Positions 36,961 to 50,300 of a DNA stretch of 64,000 nt are shown here, piece by piece. The notes below the pieces were generated by a model. That model did no database searches. It was given only the letters and a program-made list of their open reading frames with translations, and had not been told where the DNA came from. How positions within the stretch are numbered: position 1 is the stretch's first letter; every line of letters starts with the position of its first letter. Source of the stretch: Blasia pusilla (lineage: Eukaryota > Marchantiophyta > Marchantiopsida > Blasiales); assembly GCA_050084515.1 (NCBI GenBank), contig CM114271.1:2728001-2792000 (forward strand), written 5' to 3'. Position numbers and translations under genes: made by a program.

Positions 36961-37045
36961 GAGCGAGAGGCGAAGGAGTTACTGAAGGCGTCCCTGGACA
37001 GACGACGGAGAGAGAGGAAGGGGAGGGAGATCGATTCGAGCGAGG

Positions 37046-38305
<1,260 letters not shown>

Positions 38306-40850
38306 TGTACCTTGGGAACTTGCATGGACATGTTGGTCATGATTGCAAAGAATGACAGCCAGAAAAGTCGGTGTCACTGTTATCACGTTCATTATGGGGA
38401 GACACTGACACCTGTGACACTTTCTTCTACGAGGCTGGATGAGAGGTCAATGGAAGCATCAGAGATACACCAACGCCTGAATAATATGAGGGTGTCCCGT
38501 CTCCTGAGGTGAAGAATGAGGGGAGTAACGTGTATGGTATTTTCATAGGCCATAGTCCACGTGGTCACAAAGACTATGGCCTGGATTTTGTTCTTTGCTG
38601 TCAGCGAGTATCAGGTGTGAAAGGCTGATCTTGTGGTACTTGGTGGCAGTCTCCATCTACCGGGGCTTCCTTTTTGTCACCTCTTTCAGCATCCGAGAAC
38701 TTCTTTAGTAAATCACATGGCTGGTACTGTTTATCACCGGCAGGTGCATTTACCACCCTGAAAGTAGTCAATTCACTGTCAACAACCTGAGGATAGTCAG
38801 CTGGTTCTGTACACCTTATGATATCAGGTTCCTGGTGTCATGGAAGTGTTCAGTGCTCTGAAACACCAGTTGATAGCAGTTCTGGGGAAAATGTCTTGGC
38901 TCATGGAATTAAAATTAGAGTAGTCGCAGAGTAATTTTGGTCGTTCAACATATGAGTGGATGAGGAATGATCCATACGGACTAGTGTATATTTGACACCC
39001 AAAGGGTGTTGTGAGCACATACACCATGTGGACAGGATATTTGGGAAAAATATTCAGTCTACAATTAAATGTTGCAAACGTGTGAAAATGACAGGTTTTT
39101 GCCACTTGTTGCTACAGACAGTCTAGGGTGATTAAGTGAGGTCTGTTTATGAATAGACATGACAATCAATGCTGTAAACTTGGCCACACTCTTCCCTGCA
39201 AAACCTTACTGTAATATTTTGCAGAGACAAGTGAATGTAATGGTATTGAAAAAGCATTCCTTTTTTTTAACGAAAGGAAAGGTCATCTTTACGACTCAAC
39301 AGCTCGTGCTCATGTTTTAGTTGCTCTTGACTAAATGTTAGTGATATGCAATCCAGCGATGCAGGCTACTGATGCCCGACTCCATAGGATATGGTTGGTG
39401 TGGAGGTAGTTGATGTGCCTGATTAATGTCGGAGTTACATTTATACCAACCATGAGCTGAGGAAGGATTTGTTGACTGAGGGACGAGGGGACTGGCAGAG
39501 GTGACATCAGATATAGTTACGTGTTAAAGTTGAGATAGGATTTATTCAGTTAACGATTGTGGGACAAGGGGAGTGGAAAAGATAACTTGGATAATTTATG
39601 TACTAGATGAGTATTGTTAGAGGAGACATCCCTCAGTAAATATATCTTTTCAACTCATCTATAGATGGCATCCCTCAGTAAATATATCTCTTCAACTCAT
39701 CTATAGATGGCATCCCTCAGTAAATATATCTCTTCAACTCATATATTACTGTAAGGAAGTGTATATACAATTTATATATATATATTATTATATTGTATAA
39801 ATTCGTTCTCGTTTCCTTTAGCAGAATATTGTAAGCACTGCCTCCTTCAACTCTTAGTGAAAATTGGGTGGGCCGCAGTTTCGAATAAATGAATCAGCTC
39901 ACCTTACACTTTTCCTTTAATTCATTTTTCACAGTTGAAATTTCCGTGGTTTACACGAGGTTTAAAGTTTCTATCGAAAGATAGCTAGCTGGACTAATAA
40001 TGAGGCGAAAGAAAGAAGCTGCAGAGGCCAATGTTACTATGTCCAGTATCAATACAAAACAAAATTACTAAGTCTCCAAATCTTAGTAGACCCTGCATGT
40101 GGGGACAAAGGCTTGAAAAGTGGGGACAAAGGCTTGAAAAGACTTTACTAGTCAAGTTGTACTTTATATTATTACTGGCAACCTCGTATACCAAATAATG
40201 AGAGAACAAGAGACAGATAAAATTAAGAATTATATTATGAAAAATTTAAAGATATTACTTAAAATTAATTAATAGTATAATTAATAAAGATTACCTCGGT
40301 GGAAGAAAAAAAACTTATTCAAATTGTAATGAAAAAAGGCTCTGGTTTTGGGGTTTTTAAGATATACTAAGGGTTGGGAAAAAGGTCGGAGAACCTTGTC
40401 TTAGAAGACGAATACGGTGGGAGAAACTCGTGCGTGGAGAAGAAGACTACTACAACAAGCACAACATCGAGAAGAAGAGTGTAACATTGCGTGGAGAAGA
40501 AGAGTAACACTGCATGGAGAAGAAGAATATTGCGAACAAAGTTACTCCCTGCGGGAGTACTTAATTGGGGAGATGTCCCCAAGGGATCCAACTTTGTTGG
40601 ATAGACCGTAGGCGGACTCAAGAAGGTTACAACCATGTAGTAAGGTTTAACTAAGCAGTTACAGATAATATGTGATCATCTTTCCAACCCTACTAGTTGC
40701 CCTCTTCACTAATGACTACTCTGTTTACCACCAACATTTGTTTCCAAATCTTTGTACAGGATGAACAGGGAAAGTCACCCATGACATTGCCTGTAATGCT
40801 ATCTTGGAGATGGAGGCGCACATTTCCCTCATTGACAAGGTGATATATTC
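38306..40850. other. Intergenic DNA between NOP16 and the HPP gene (tail to tail)
   Basis: No gene supported. 38306 onward is the NOP16 3' flank. 40200-40330 is AT-rich. 40430-40540 has three loose repeats of TGGAGAAGAAGA. The HPP gene 3' end is at 40851. Confidence 0.45.
39627..39752. repeat. 3 x 42-bp tandem repeat
   Basis: CATCCCTCAGTAAATATATC starts at 39627, 39669 and 39711, exactly 42 bases apart, with TCTTCAACTCATCTATAGATGG completing each unit. The units are nearly identical, so the expansion is fairly recent. Confidence 0.9.
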
Positions 40851-43497
40851 TCAAAATCTGTAGTTCTCTTTCATGTAGAGCACAGCTTCTTGCTGCACAA
40901 TTCACAAATGTTACCAAATAACAAGATTAATAACGTACTCAATTGAATTGGACTATGATCCACTCTGAAGAATCATGACTGATTTAGGCCTTTGATACAA
41001 TCCTCAAATATGTCTAGTTTTCTGGAACTTCAGCTATGTTGCTGTTTTTAGAGCAGAAAACGAAGTGATTGAGCAAAGCGTTCATAAATGCGGATATGGG
41101 GCATCAAGTGAGATTCTTAAGGTTTCCTATCAACAGAAGCCTTGGCTCCATTACATCAATGACCCAAGGACCAGCACAACGGCAAATGACAAAACAGCAA
41201 CATGAGTGAGTGCTAGCCTGGTAACTGAAATGTATCTATGAGCACATGGAGAGTCCTCCCATTCCATCCAACCTAACGTTCTCATCTTTCTTTGTGATTT
41301 ATTTCTATGTAGTCAGCCGTGGGGAGTATTTTTTTCAGCTTTTTTGTTCTCAGCTTGCACTGAGGTATGATGAACATCCGATCAAAGCTTGCAGGCCACA
41401 GAGATGTAGAAGGTGGTGTTAGACTCACCAGAAGAAACAGGAACAAGCACCCAATCACACCAGGGAAAAGCACAAACCACCATTGCAACCGATGGAGCTT
41501 CGAGGCATCGAGCAGTAACAGTGGTAAGCCTGCAGCTGCGTGGCAAGTCCACAATAATCTGCAGTAAGAAGTCATCTCAATGGCAACAACCATTTCTAAC
41601 CAGCATAAGCTTCCAATTCCAAGCCACATTGGAACCAAAGGCCCTAATGTGGGTGTTGTGCAGCAAGAGTAAACACAATTACAGCAGTAAGGTAGTAGCC
41701 ATACTAATATTAGCAAAAACCCTTCTTTTCCAGACCAAAACCCTTCTTTTCAATGGCTATTTGCCATCTAGCAAAATTGGTATGAGTTGAGATATGCATT
41801 TGGCCATTACAGCTTAGGACAGATACCACATCCACTCTCACAACCCTCTTAAAACCCAACTAAACTGCAATTTTCCAGAATCTGCAGATCGGTGGATGAT
41901 TTTGAACAGGTCTGACCACCCACTTTTCTGATTTGTTTCCCTGTAAACTTCTACATCCTCCATGTGAGGCGCACTATACAAGCACGTCATGCGAAGCAAG
42001 GGGAGAAGCATACCAGGGGGATGGATGGATCCTGTATATTGCATGAAAGCTATGGCTGCTGACAGAGCTACAGCTCTAGCGATCCAGCCGGGCCCAAAGA
42101 TGGCGAGCGCAACAACACCCAAGGCAGCACATCCCATGTGTGATATAAAGACGTTGTACTTCTGCAAAGAACGCACACTGTCACCTTTGTTCCTCGTTCA
42201 TTGATGCATTAGCACACCCTGTCTGCTTGAGTTAGCTCTCAGCACCCACCTGTGATGCTGGTGCTTTGGGTAGCGCAAATAATAGTGTACAAACAGCACC
42301 AAAGGACCCTAAAGTGAAGCTCAGGCCCTTAGGAGCCAGCACCGAATCTACATATCCCATAGCCGCCATTGCCATAAATCCACCTGCAGTCACAGCACCA
42401 GCATTTCCAACAGTTTCTTATTTTGGTGTATCCCTTGTCTACCAGAAATTACCATCCATCTTCATGGATAGTGGATCTAGCTTATTCTCATGTTTCTTTC
42501 TAGTAATCGCTTGTTCATACCCTGCTCAAGCAGCTGTAGGGTATGTAATGAGTGCAATAAGTCCATTATTGGACGTCCAAAATGGCCCTGAGACCATTCG
42601 CTGTGCATGATATGAACCTGGAGTTCGCATGAACCAGCAGCCATAGTAGCGTTAAATGTGGGACATTTTGTTCCTTCGCTTCGGGGGCTGAAATCATGTA
42701 TCAGCAAAGGACTTTGGGATTATTTTCCGAGAGACGTACATTACGAATGCTGATGCACAGAACCCACGTCAAATTTCAACTTCCACAGACATCGCAATGC
42801 TAATTATCAAACTACCGGTCAGATTGGATTATCGCTTGCTTGTTCCCATTTCACAACTACTTTGCACTTGCACAATGTTCAGTCCACGAAATTCCGATAC
42901 AGAAATCTTCCCCCAATTCAAATAGCGCGAACTCCTAATTCAACCACAATAGATTCCATTAAAAAGTGTCTGAGTCCATGACGACAAACCAAATTTCCGC
43001 GATAGGAATTCACGTCTGAAAGTTCAGGAATGATCTCTAATCCAACTGCCAGTGGTGTGACGTCCACACGGAATCCCAATCAATTCGGATCATTGAGTGG
43101 ACGAGTGAAAAAGAATTTTAGAAAGGCCAAATTTTCAGCATTGCAATCCTTCAATGAGTCCCAATTGAGAGGGACGAATCCAGGAATTCTTCAGCAGAGA
43201 GTAGATGACTGCACACGCACCTAACGATGGCCACACAATATCGCTAAGTCTTGGAGGAGCCTGCGAACCGCCGAGACGGGCGAGGAGGTCGCTCAAACCG
43301 CCCTGTGGCTGGGAGTTAGGCAGCGGCATGGCGGCGTCATTGGCAGCTGCGACAGCGCCGCTGCGACCGGGCACGCGGCGCGGCTGCAACAACTTCTCAA
43401 TCTTGCGAGGCCGAAGAAGTCCACCCTGCCGCCGCGGATGGAGGAGGTGTGCAGCAGGAAGACATGAAACTCCCGCTGCTACCACGAACATCGCCAT
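40851..43497 (-). CDS. HPP-family plastid integral membrane protein (NITR2-like nitrite transporter), 5 exons, 235 aa
   Basis: Exons (minus): 43497-43221, 42383-42250, 42161-42014, 41535-41429 and 40892-40851; all junctions are GT-AG and phases agree. The first ~70 residues are Ala/Arg/Pro-rich and lack acids, like a chloroplast transit peptide. DIVWPSLG then starts the HPP domain, with hydrophobic segments around GFMAMAAMGYVDSVLAP, GAVCTLLFALP, MGCAALGVVALAIFGPGW and WWFVLFPGVIGCLFLFLL, and the namesake motif HPPAAGLPL, built across the exon 3/4 junction. The end is VLYMKENYRF. Arabidopsis relatives (At5g62720 and At3g47980) are reported to be chloroplast-envelope nitrite transporters; that function here is by homology. 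The gene looks intact. Confidence 0.92.
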
Positions 43498-44515
43498 GTC
43501 CTCTCCCGCCTGAACTTCCTAAATTTTAAGAGGATTTTGCGTCCACGATCCACGCAAGATCTCCACAATCGCTCTCTCCCGTATCCCAATCCTCACTCTC
43601 CTCCGTAATCCGCACCTCCTGCGCTACCACACCACCGGTTCAATTCAGCGCCGGCCCCGCACAACCATCCCGCACGCTCAAGCAGCAAACCTGTCTCCTT
43701 GAGCATCTCCTCCCCGACATAGACAGCTACAAAGACAGGGATTCCAAATCATCATCTCCCTCCCTCCCTCCCTCCCACCAACCCCAACCCCAACCACATC
43801 CACAACCAAAACCAAAACACCAAACAACCGCAGAAACGTCCACATTCACAGGAGCCAAACGCACAGAAAGATGGCACACGTTTAAACAAACATCGTCTTC
43901 GGCGGACGTGCGTCGCGCATACTTCGGCTATCACTGCGCGGCGGCCACCATCGCCATCTTCGGGGTCCTCACGAGTTCGAGATTGCTTCCGGCCTCCGCT
44001 GCTGCGCTTCTCCATCCCCTTTTATAAAAAGCGGAACACAGAGAGAGAGGGAGAGGGAGAGAGAGAGGGAGAGTGAGAGAGAGCATTCAGTGAGTGCAGA
44101 AGACGACGAGAAATGAATGAACGAATGGCACCAGACGCGCGGAAGCGCTTGTAATCGCTCAAGAGCCGCCCTCTGCCCCTCACGTTCGCTGCATCGCGTC
44201 GCCGTCTCGTCATGTGAAGCGCCGGAGCTAATTTCATTTCATTCCGCGTGAGTTTCATTTCGTCTCATTTCATTTCATCCGACTGAATGGGAGGATCTAT
44301 ATTCTATATTACTATCCGGTTTCATTTTTTTATTATCTCTTAAATTCAACTCCCTCGGGTCAATTAATTAGATATATATTAAAAAGGTATGTTATTATAA
44401 GAGTGTGGAAGGGGTTTAGGAACACTCCATAAGTATGTTTTTGCATTCCTTTAGTATTTACATATGTATTATTTAATAGACAAACAAGATTTAACATCCT
44501 TCCTTTTCGATGATT
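43498..44515. other. HPP gene 5' flank
   Basis: 43740-43830 is a run of CCCT/CCAAC/CAAAAC-type pyrimidine-rich sequence. 44038-44085 is an imperfect GA tract. 44220-44280 is rich in CATTTCATTT words. No other gene is visible. Confidence 0.45.
44019..44032 (-). promoter_or_regulatory. Candidate TATA box for the HPP gene
   Basis: On the minus strand the word TTTTTATAAAAGGGG lies about 520 bp before the HPP start codon, at the edge between GA-rich DNA (44040-44090) and a pyrimidine/purine-rich leader. It fits the plant TATA consensus. The long distance implies a long leader or a leader intron, so the call is tentative. Confidence 0.3.
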
Positions 44516-44664
44516 TTTTCACCTTAGCATAGGAAGGATGCTATTATTATTATTATTATTTGCAATAGGGTCTTCTATATATTATTAGATTTTTTCACCT
44601 TTGCATAACGCAGGAAGGATGTTAGTATTATTATTACTTGCGATAGGATCTTCTATATATCATT
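44516..44664. repeat. Two tandem ~80-bp units
   Basis: TTTTTTCACCTTAGCATA...GGAAGGATG, then a TATTATTATT run, then GCAATAGGGTCTTCTATATAT occurs twice in a row (about 44516-44585 and 44588-44664), with minor differences. Confidence 0.75.
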
Positions 44665-44855
44665 ACTAGCATCGTACTATGTACAAGTGAAAAAATAACT
44701 TTGGGGAAACAAGTCCGTTAAATTTATTATTCGTTAGCTTTTCTCTTCTTCTATTAAAAAATACACGTGTCAATATAGGTAGAGTGCAAAAAGTATACGT
44801 GTCGACGCAGAGGAAGGGTTCCTCAAACCCCATCCTCTTTTAATAATATAAATTA
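44665..44855 (-). mobile_element. Decayed mini-Helitron candidate
   Basis: On the minus strand the stretch starts near TATATTATTAAAAGAGG and ends GTACATAGTAC-GATG-CTAGT, which is a short hairpin followed by CTAG and T. The internal words GACACGTG, GGAACCCTTCCTC and TAATAAATTTAACGG resemble the order in the mini-Helitron at 20248-20441 (AAACCCTCCTC, CACGTGTT, TAATAAAATTAAG). The 5' end is uncertain. Confidence 0.4.
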
Positions 44856-45109
44856 TCAACCATGACTAGTTGTTATTATGGAAGCTCATATCTTCCAAAA
44901 GAAGAAAAGATGATTTAATAAGCTTTATGTAATATTAATGGAAGTTCATATTTGTTAAAGTGAATAATTTTAAAAGAAGAAAAGGTTACGTATGGGGATA
45001 AAAGAAGAAGAGGTTATGTAATGGGGATCTACATAACCATGGCCTATTGCATTATATGAGCAAGAAATATGTCAAAGTTGATAGAACTTTAGAGCTTTTG
45101 CAAGAGACC

Positions 45110-45355
45110 CATAACTAGTGGTCCCCATTTTGAGATTACATTGTAGTTAACGAGTCTCCAAGACTTTATGCATACCTAAGCCAATGAGGTTTAGTGGTAG
45201 AGGCGAGTGCTAGAGGCTCCCATTTTGCTTCCATGTCGTAGCAAGCGAATCTCCATCACTATGGATTTGTCTAAGGCAATGGGTTTTTGTGGGAGATGCC
45301 ATTATTGGAGGCCCCTATTTTGAAATTAGATTGTTTTCGATCTCGCGGGGGGGGG
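45110..45355 (+). repeat. Three decayed 94-bp tandem units with tRNA-like box A
   Basis: CCCATTTTG (or CCTATTTTG) recurs at 45125, 45219 and about 45313, a 94-base period. Each unit then has a stretch ending GAATCTCC, GAGTCTCC or GATCTCGC. The middle unit also contains TTTAGTGGTAGAGG, which matches a tRNA D-arm/box A. The units could derive from a tRNA-related SINE. A run of nine or more G follows at about 45347. Confidence 0.5.
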
Positions 45356-45589
45356 GGTCACTATATAAAAGGCTCTACATCACCTGCGACGTTTTACGAT
45401 CTAGACCCCCTAACTTATAAGTGAAAAATTTTTTTCTCACCCTTATGTACTTTAAAGGAACAATTTTTTATTTTTGGTACCCCTAAAATTCTTTAAGTAA
45501 AGCAATCATTTGAAATAAATAAGGCCTTGAAAGATAAGAAAAGTACAAAGTTAAGTTAACTTCCAACACATTGTCCTTATACTATGACA

Positions 45590-45665
45590 GAGGGGAATTG
45601 AACCCCTAATTGAGCAAGAAGCTCAATTATCAAATATGTCATCCCCCTAGCCTACTCCCTCCCAC
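45590..45665 (-). other. tRNA-like/SINE-like fragment
   Basis: On the minus strand, ATGACA ... TGTCAT can pair as an acceptor stem, TTGAG-CTTCTTG-CTCAA makes a 5-bp stem with a 7-base loop, and GGGG-TTCAATT-CCCC makes a perfect T-arm-like stem that contains a box B. The D-arm region is too short for a real tRNA. It is probably a decayed tRNA or the head of a SINE. Confidence 0.35.
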
Positions 45666-45755
45666 TATCCTACTCATAATTCAAGAGTGTCAAGTACACT
45701 CTAAGCACATTCCACAAAAATATTTAATCTCAAACATAAAAAAAACTCACCAAGA

Positions 45756-48700
45756 TCAACTCACACTCTGAATGTATGTAGTCAAAGCATGTAAGTCAAC
45801 TGAATCAAGTATATATATTCTATCTTGTACCCCTGATTTCATTGTCAAGTTTACATTAGAAATCACCATTTCAATATCAATCCATTGCACATCTGTTGCA
45901 TCATAAGTGAACAAGGTTTTGTTGTTACCATGGCCGGAAGACTTGTACCAATTACACATAATACGACAAATGCTTCCCTTTTGTCTAGGAAGAGGTACAC
46001 GCTTGTCCAACAAGTCCAAGGCCCTACGACGTCTTGACCAATGTGAACTATTCTTTTGAATCATAAACACAATACGCCCCAACAAATACTCCTTTTTTGC
46101 AACTCCTGCCTCCATTGCAAGTTGTGTCTCTTTTCCCTTTTTTTTTTTTTTTTTTACTTTGTTGATCTTGTGGAAGGGCCAACGTCTGCCGTAAATTCAA
46201 ACAAAACTGCGATATCACTAACAACATCAACCAAACAAGTTGGACAATTAGGATCACGTTCCTTTCCCTTGCTAGTAGTGTAATATATCTTTTGGTCTAT
46301 TTGAGTAAGCTTGTCCTTTGACATGAAAGTAGTGTAAGACAACTGACTTACAAGGGTAGATTTATAGATAATCTTGCTCTCATAAGTTACAGTTGGCACT
46401 ACTGCATGGAGAATCGCCACATGAGTCAGTTCTGCTTGAACAGATGCAAACACATGCCTTACTTCATGTCCTAATATCTCCATCTCAATGGATTTCGGGT
46501 CAATGTCGACATCTATCTCTTCACCATCTATTATGAAAGGCACACTGATATCACAACTTTCCTCTATAACTCAAGAATCAATCTGATTCAAATCTTCCTC
46601 ACGGTCCTCAAACTCCAAAAACTCCCGAGTTGGCTGCTCATATGTTGGAGACCCTATTGAGGATTGGTGATCTTGATGTTCTTCGACATCATCACATGAC
46701 ACTACTTCCCTTATTGAATCTGAATCAGGCCATGTCTCGACCTCCACATCCCAAGGATGCACCCACCACCTTCTTTTTGCAATTGGCAAGGAACTCCTTG
46801 GAGATATGTTCAACAACTGGAAAAGATCTTTTGCTGCGTTCAACCCTTCTTTAAGAGTATCAACAACCAACTCATTAGTCCCAACCAATGAATAATCAAA
46901 TAGATTTGGAACTTGGTCTCCCTCACCAAGAGGATGCAATTTTTCCCAAACATGATCTGGAAGAATGGACATAGAGTACTCCCACCCTTCCCACCCTACT
47001 TTGTACCTTGGAAAAGAACCATTCATACCAGTATAATCTTCCATCATTAATTTCCTACGACGAGCATCACCATCACTAGCATGTCCCAATAGAGGACCAA
47101 TATCTGCTCTGCAATATTCATCCCACATGGATTTCAGCTGCACCCAATGCTCCCTCACTCAGTCTGCTTTGAATTGATTACAAGTTGCGGTGGCACAAAG
47201 AGCTAATTTTGGCATTTTCTCATGCAAAGGATTCACAATTACTACTCTGGCATATATACCTTTGGCATATTTCTCAAAAGTACTCACAATTTTATCATAC
47301 CCTTCATTACCTTCCCCATCAAGTACTTCCAAGCCAAAAGAGCATGTGTGTTCATTTGAGGGACCACAAAAACCGATCAGCGTATCATATTTAGCCTCCC
47401 ATCACAACATGCAACAATATCAAGTTAGAACACACGCCCAATAAACAATAATAGACATGAAAGATAAATATTCAAAGTAATATGACAAACATGATATTGC
47501 CTCTATATATATATATATATATATGAATGAAGGCCAACTATCTCGAGAGATTCAAACGCACCTTGGCCTTTCTTTTATCCTTGTTTCATCCCCAACAAAC
47601 ATAATAGGTAAGTCTCCCTCGATTCCAAGTAGTTTTTTTGATGCAAGTAGTACTCGAGAGACCTCTTGGAATATCTCTTTTCGCAACCTAGCTCTAAAGG
47701 GTGATAGTTTTACTCTATCACGTTTCAAGATCTTTAGACCTGGCCCTCCCAGAAAGCAGTGGGCAACTTGTCGACCACCAAACTGGGACATGGCTTGAGA
47801 AAAGGTTTTGGTTCTCTTACTATAACGATAACCCTTTCCCAATCTATGCAAATTCTTAGCCACATCTTTCAGGAAATCCCACAACCCCTCCTTACCACCA
47901 AATGCCCCATCCCTATGCCCGTTTACTATGTTCCTAAGAAATAGTCTTAAATCTTTCCTATCTGCAGCTATTCCTAACATGTCTTCAGGCTTCTTTCTCC
48001 TAATACTCAAGGCAAAATTTTCTGTGACTGTTGTGCCAAAATCCAACGTTATCTCCTAAATTGAGTGTTCAACTTTCCCATGTGCTCCCTCAACTCTGTC
48101 TTGGTGAAGTACTTCATGGCCATCCCTCTCTGAGTTGTCTTGCCTCCTCTATGCACTAAAGCTTCTGCTTCCCTGTGCACCCGACCACGAAAATCATCCT
48201 CTCGCTTGATGGAGTCACAATGACTACAAGTGAGGTTCTCAAATCCTCCCCTGTTACTGGACAATCTACAGCAAAGCTTGTGCCTAAAACAACCTTGTAT
48301 ACATACAATTGACTTACTAATTGGTTTGAACAGTGTGCTGAAGTGGTAAGCTCTAAGTCCCAAATAGTTCCTCTTGTCTGATCATCTAGTATGGCCTTCA
48401 CATCCATCAACTCTCGTCTCCATTGGACGTTTGATCCCATGAGCCCCAACAAAGCAAACTTAGTCCAAGATCAATGGAGGAAGCAAACCCACCTTTTCTT
48501 GAACTGCTTCCTTCTTTGAAGCCGTTAGGGTTAAAGAATTTGGTAATAGAATTATGAGATGGAAATAAATCCCTAGGATCTGGCTTATTTGGTCTTCCCT
48601 TCTTCCCATACCTCAACCCAAGTTGGGCAGTGACCTCTCTAGAGTCAAGAGCATCCAAGTGATCACGACTAACCAAGTGTTGTCGTAGATTATGCTCCAA

Positions 48701-49610
48701 ATTGGCCTTTCTTGGGCACATGTCTGTGTGCAACTTGCCACACATTATACATTGTACCTTGAATAGGTATGACCTCTATGCAAACTGCGTATCAGTGATA
48801 GATGGTGTCACAGAGAACACTATTGCCTCACCCCCAACCTCTGCATTCATTTTCTCAACTATTCCTAAACATGTGGCAATCTGATGTTCATGATCCCATA
48901 GAGATTTTTGTATAATGTCGTTGGGAGAAATCAATGAACTAGACAGACCCCTATCTCTTACAAAAGTTCTCCTCGTGCTTTGGGTTGTTGAGATGTTTAG
49001 TCTTGGAATTGCTAAAACAATTTGCAATTGATTTCAAAACCTGGGAATTAGCTGCATTCCCATATGTTTCTTGACATTATAAGCACTCTAGGTGCCCTCA
49101 GACATCTTGCCCCTCATCCCAAGTCCCTACTCTCCACTTATGCTCATTGTATCCTTGTCGCTTTACCCAATCTTTCAGCTTTCTCCACTCCTCATTCCAA
49201 CTCTTTGCTGCTACCTCAGACATAAGGCATGACTCAAATGAACCCGTGACCGGCGATGTATTAACTACTTGCTCTTGGGTTGTGGCTTCTCTATGTGATT
49301 GAGACCCAAAAATTGTGTCCTCTATAATAGATATAGTGGCAGCAGATGAATGAGAGGACACAATTGAACCCCCCCTCCCTAAGTACATCAAGAGGCTTGT
49401 TGTACAATCACAAAAACCCTCCCTTCAAGTTCACTAATCTCAATGAGGTTCTCAACAGGACGTCTAACTCTACCAGGAAGCCTATCATCCCAAAAATAAA
49501 ATTTGAAGTGAACCGCCCTAGCACATCTAATGCGGAAGTTGGCACAATTTGAGTCTGTCCTTCTTTGAAGGACAACACTCAAATTGGCAAATCATCCTTC
49601 CCTTTTGCCA
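45756..49610 (-). pseudogene. Transposase-like locus with P-element/THAP9-style motifs, decayed
   Basis: Minus-strand frames follow one another in order: 49582-49388, 49391-49098, 49027-48407 (one internal TAG near 48776), 48452-48156, 48363-48049, 48046-47552, 47340-46571 (internal TGA near 47161), 46543-46154 and 46115-45756. Motifs in order: a C2H2-like finger (CIMCGKLHTD... then H in RQHLVSRDH); a Cys/His patch (CFRHKLCC, CSHCDSIKREDDFRGRV); FVGDETRIKERP; YDTLIGFCGP; RVVIVNPLHEKMPKLAL; and GHASDGDARRRKLM. The D-E-x-x-I-K, IGF and SDG-x-x-RRK series resembles the RNase-H-fold (DDE) core of P-element/THAP9-type transposases, which is inference. No terminal inverted repeats were found. Stops and frame changes suggest a pseudogene, though some could be introns. 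Confidence 0.5.
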
Positions 49611-49789
49611 TGATAATTTTCTTCATTGTCTCTCTTTAATTAACTCCCTAAACGGAGAATTGATGGATCGATCGGGAGTTTTCTCAGCTGTAGCGCGAAT
49701 GAGATGGTTATGGCCGAAGTACCGAGTGCGTTTAGGGTGCGCGTACCGAGTGCGCTGTGTTTCGATAATGTTGGGTCACTTTGGTGAGG

Positions 49790-50300
49790 CAAACGCGCAG
49801 CTTTGCGAAGAAAACGTCATTCGAGAATTGGGATCCGTATCACTCGGAGGAGACAGGAAAATGAGTGATCCCATGCGCTTGGGCTGATTCTCAGGAGATG
49901 GCTGCGGAATGTTTTAGCGCACATAAGCACTCCTTGCGCTGAGTTTCGATTTCTTTGGTCACGATAGGGCGTGAGGAAAGTGCTGAAGGGTTTCCAACAA
50001 AACGCCATTGGAGAGATGTGATCCGCATCACTCGGAGTGATCGCACATCCCACGCGCTAGGGCTGATTCTTAGGAGATGGCGGAAGAATGTCGAAGCTCA
50101 CATGACTCGGGGCATGACATGAGGGCTCCTTGCGCTTTTTATTTTATTTTACTGACTGTACGGCAGGCGCGTAAGGGTTTTCAAGATGAGGGCATTCAAG
50201 AGATCGGAGTGCACGACATGAAATGTGTGATTCCACGCGCTCGGGTCAGTTCTCACGAGATGGTTGAAGAATGTTGAGGCTGTTTGTGAGAATGTCATGA
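49790..50300 (+). repeat. Three ~180-bp tandem units upstream of the DC1 gene
   Basis: CGCT(T/A/C)GGG followed by (C)TGATTCT(C/T)AGGAGATGG recurs at 49876, 50055 and 50238 (spacings 179 and 183). Surrounding words, GATCC-GCATCACTCGGAG and CTCCTTGCGCT, recur in the same order. The units are diverged. The third runs into the start of the reading frame at 50264. Confidence 0.75.

Noticed and set aside
41282-41716. 144-codon minus-strand open frame taken as a gene
   Set aside because: It is HPP exon 4 (41535-41429) extended on both sides through introns; the spliced model explains it.
43752-44015. 87-codon minus-strand open frame (Trp/Leu/Gly-rich end)
   Set aside because: It lies in the HPP leader region, and its C-terminal part translates a C/A-rich low-complexity tract.
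45590-45665. Functional tRNA gene
   Set aside because: The D-arm is missing, the variable region is too short and the base after the anticodon is not a purine; it is kept only as a tRNA-like fragment.
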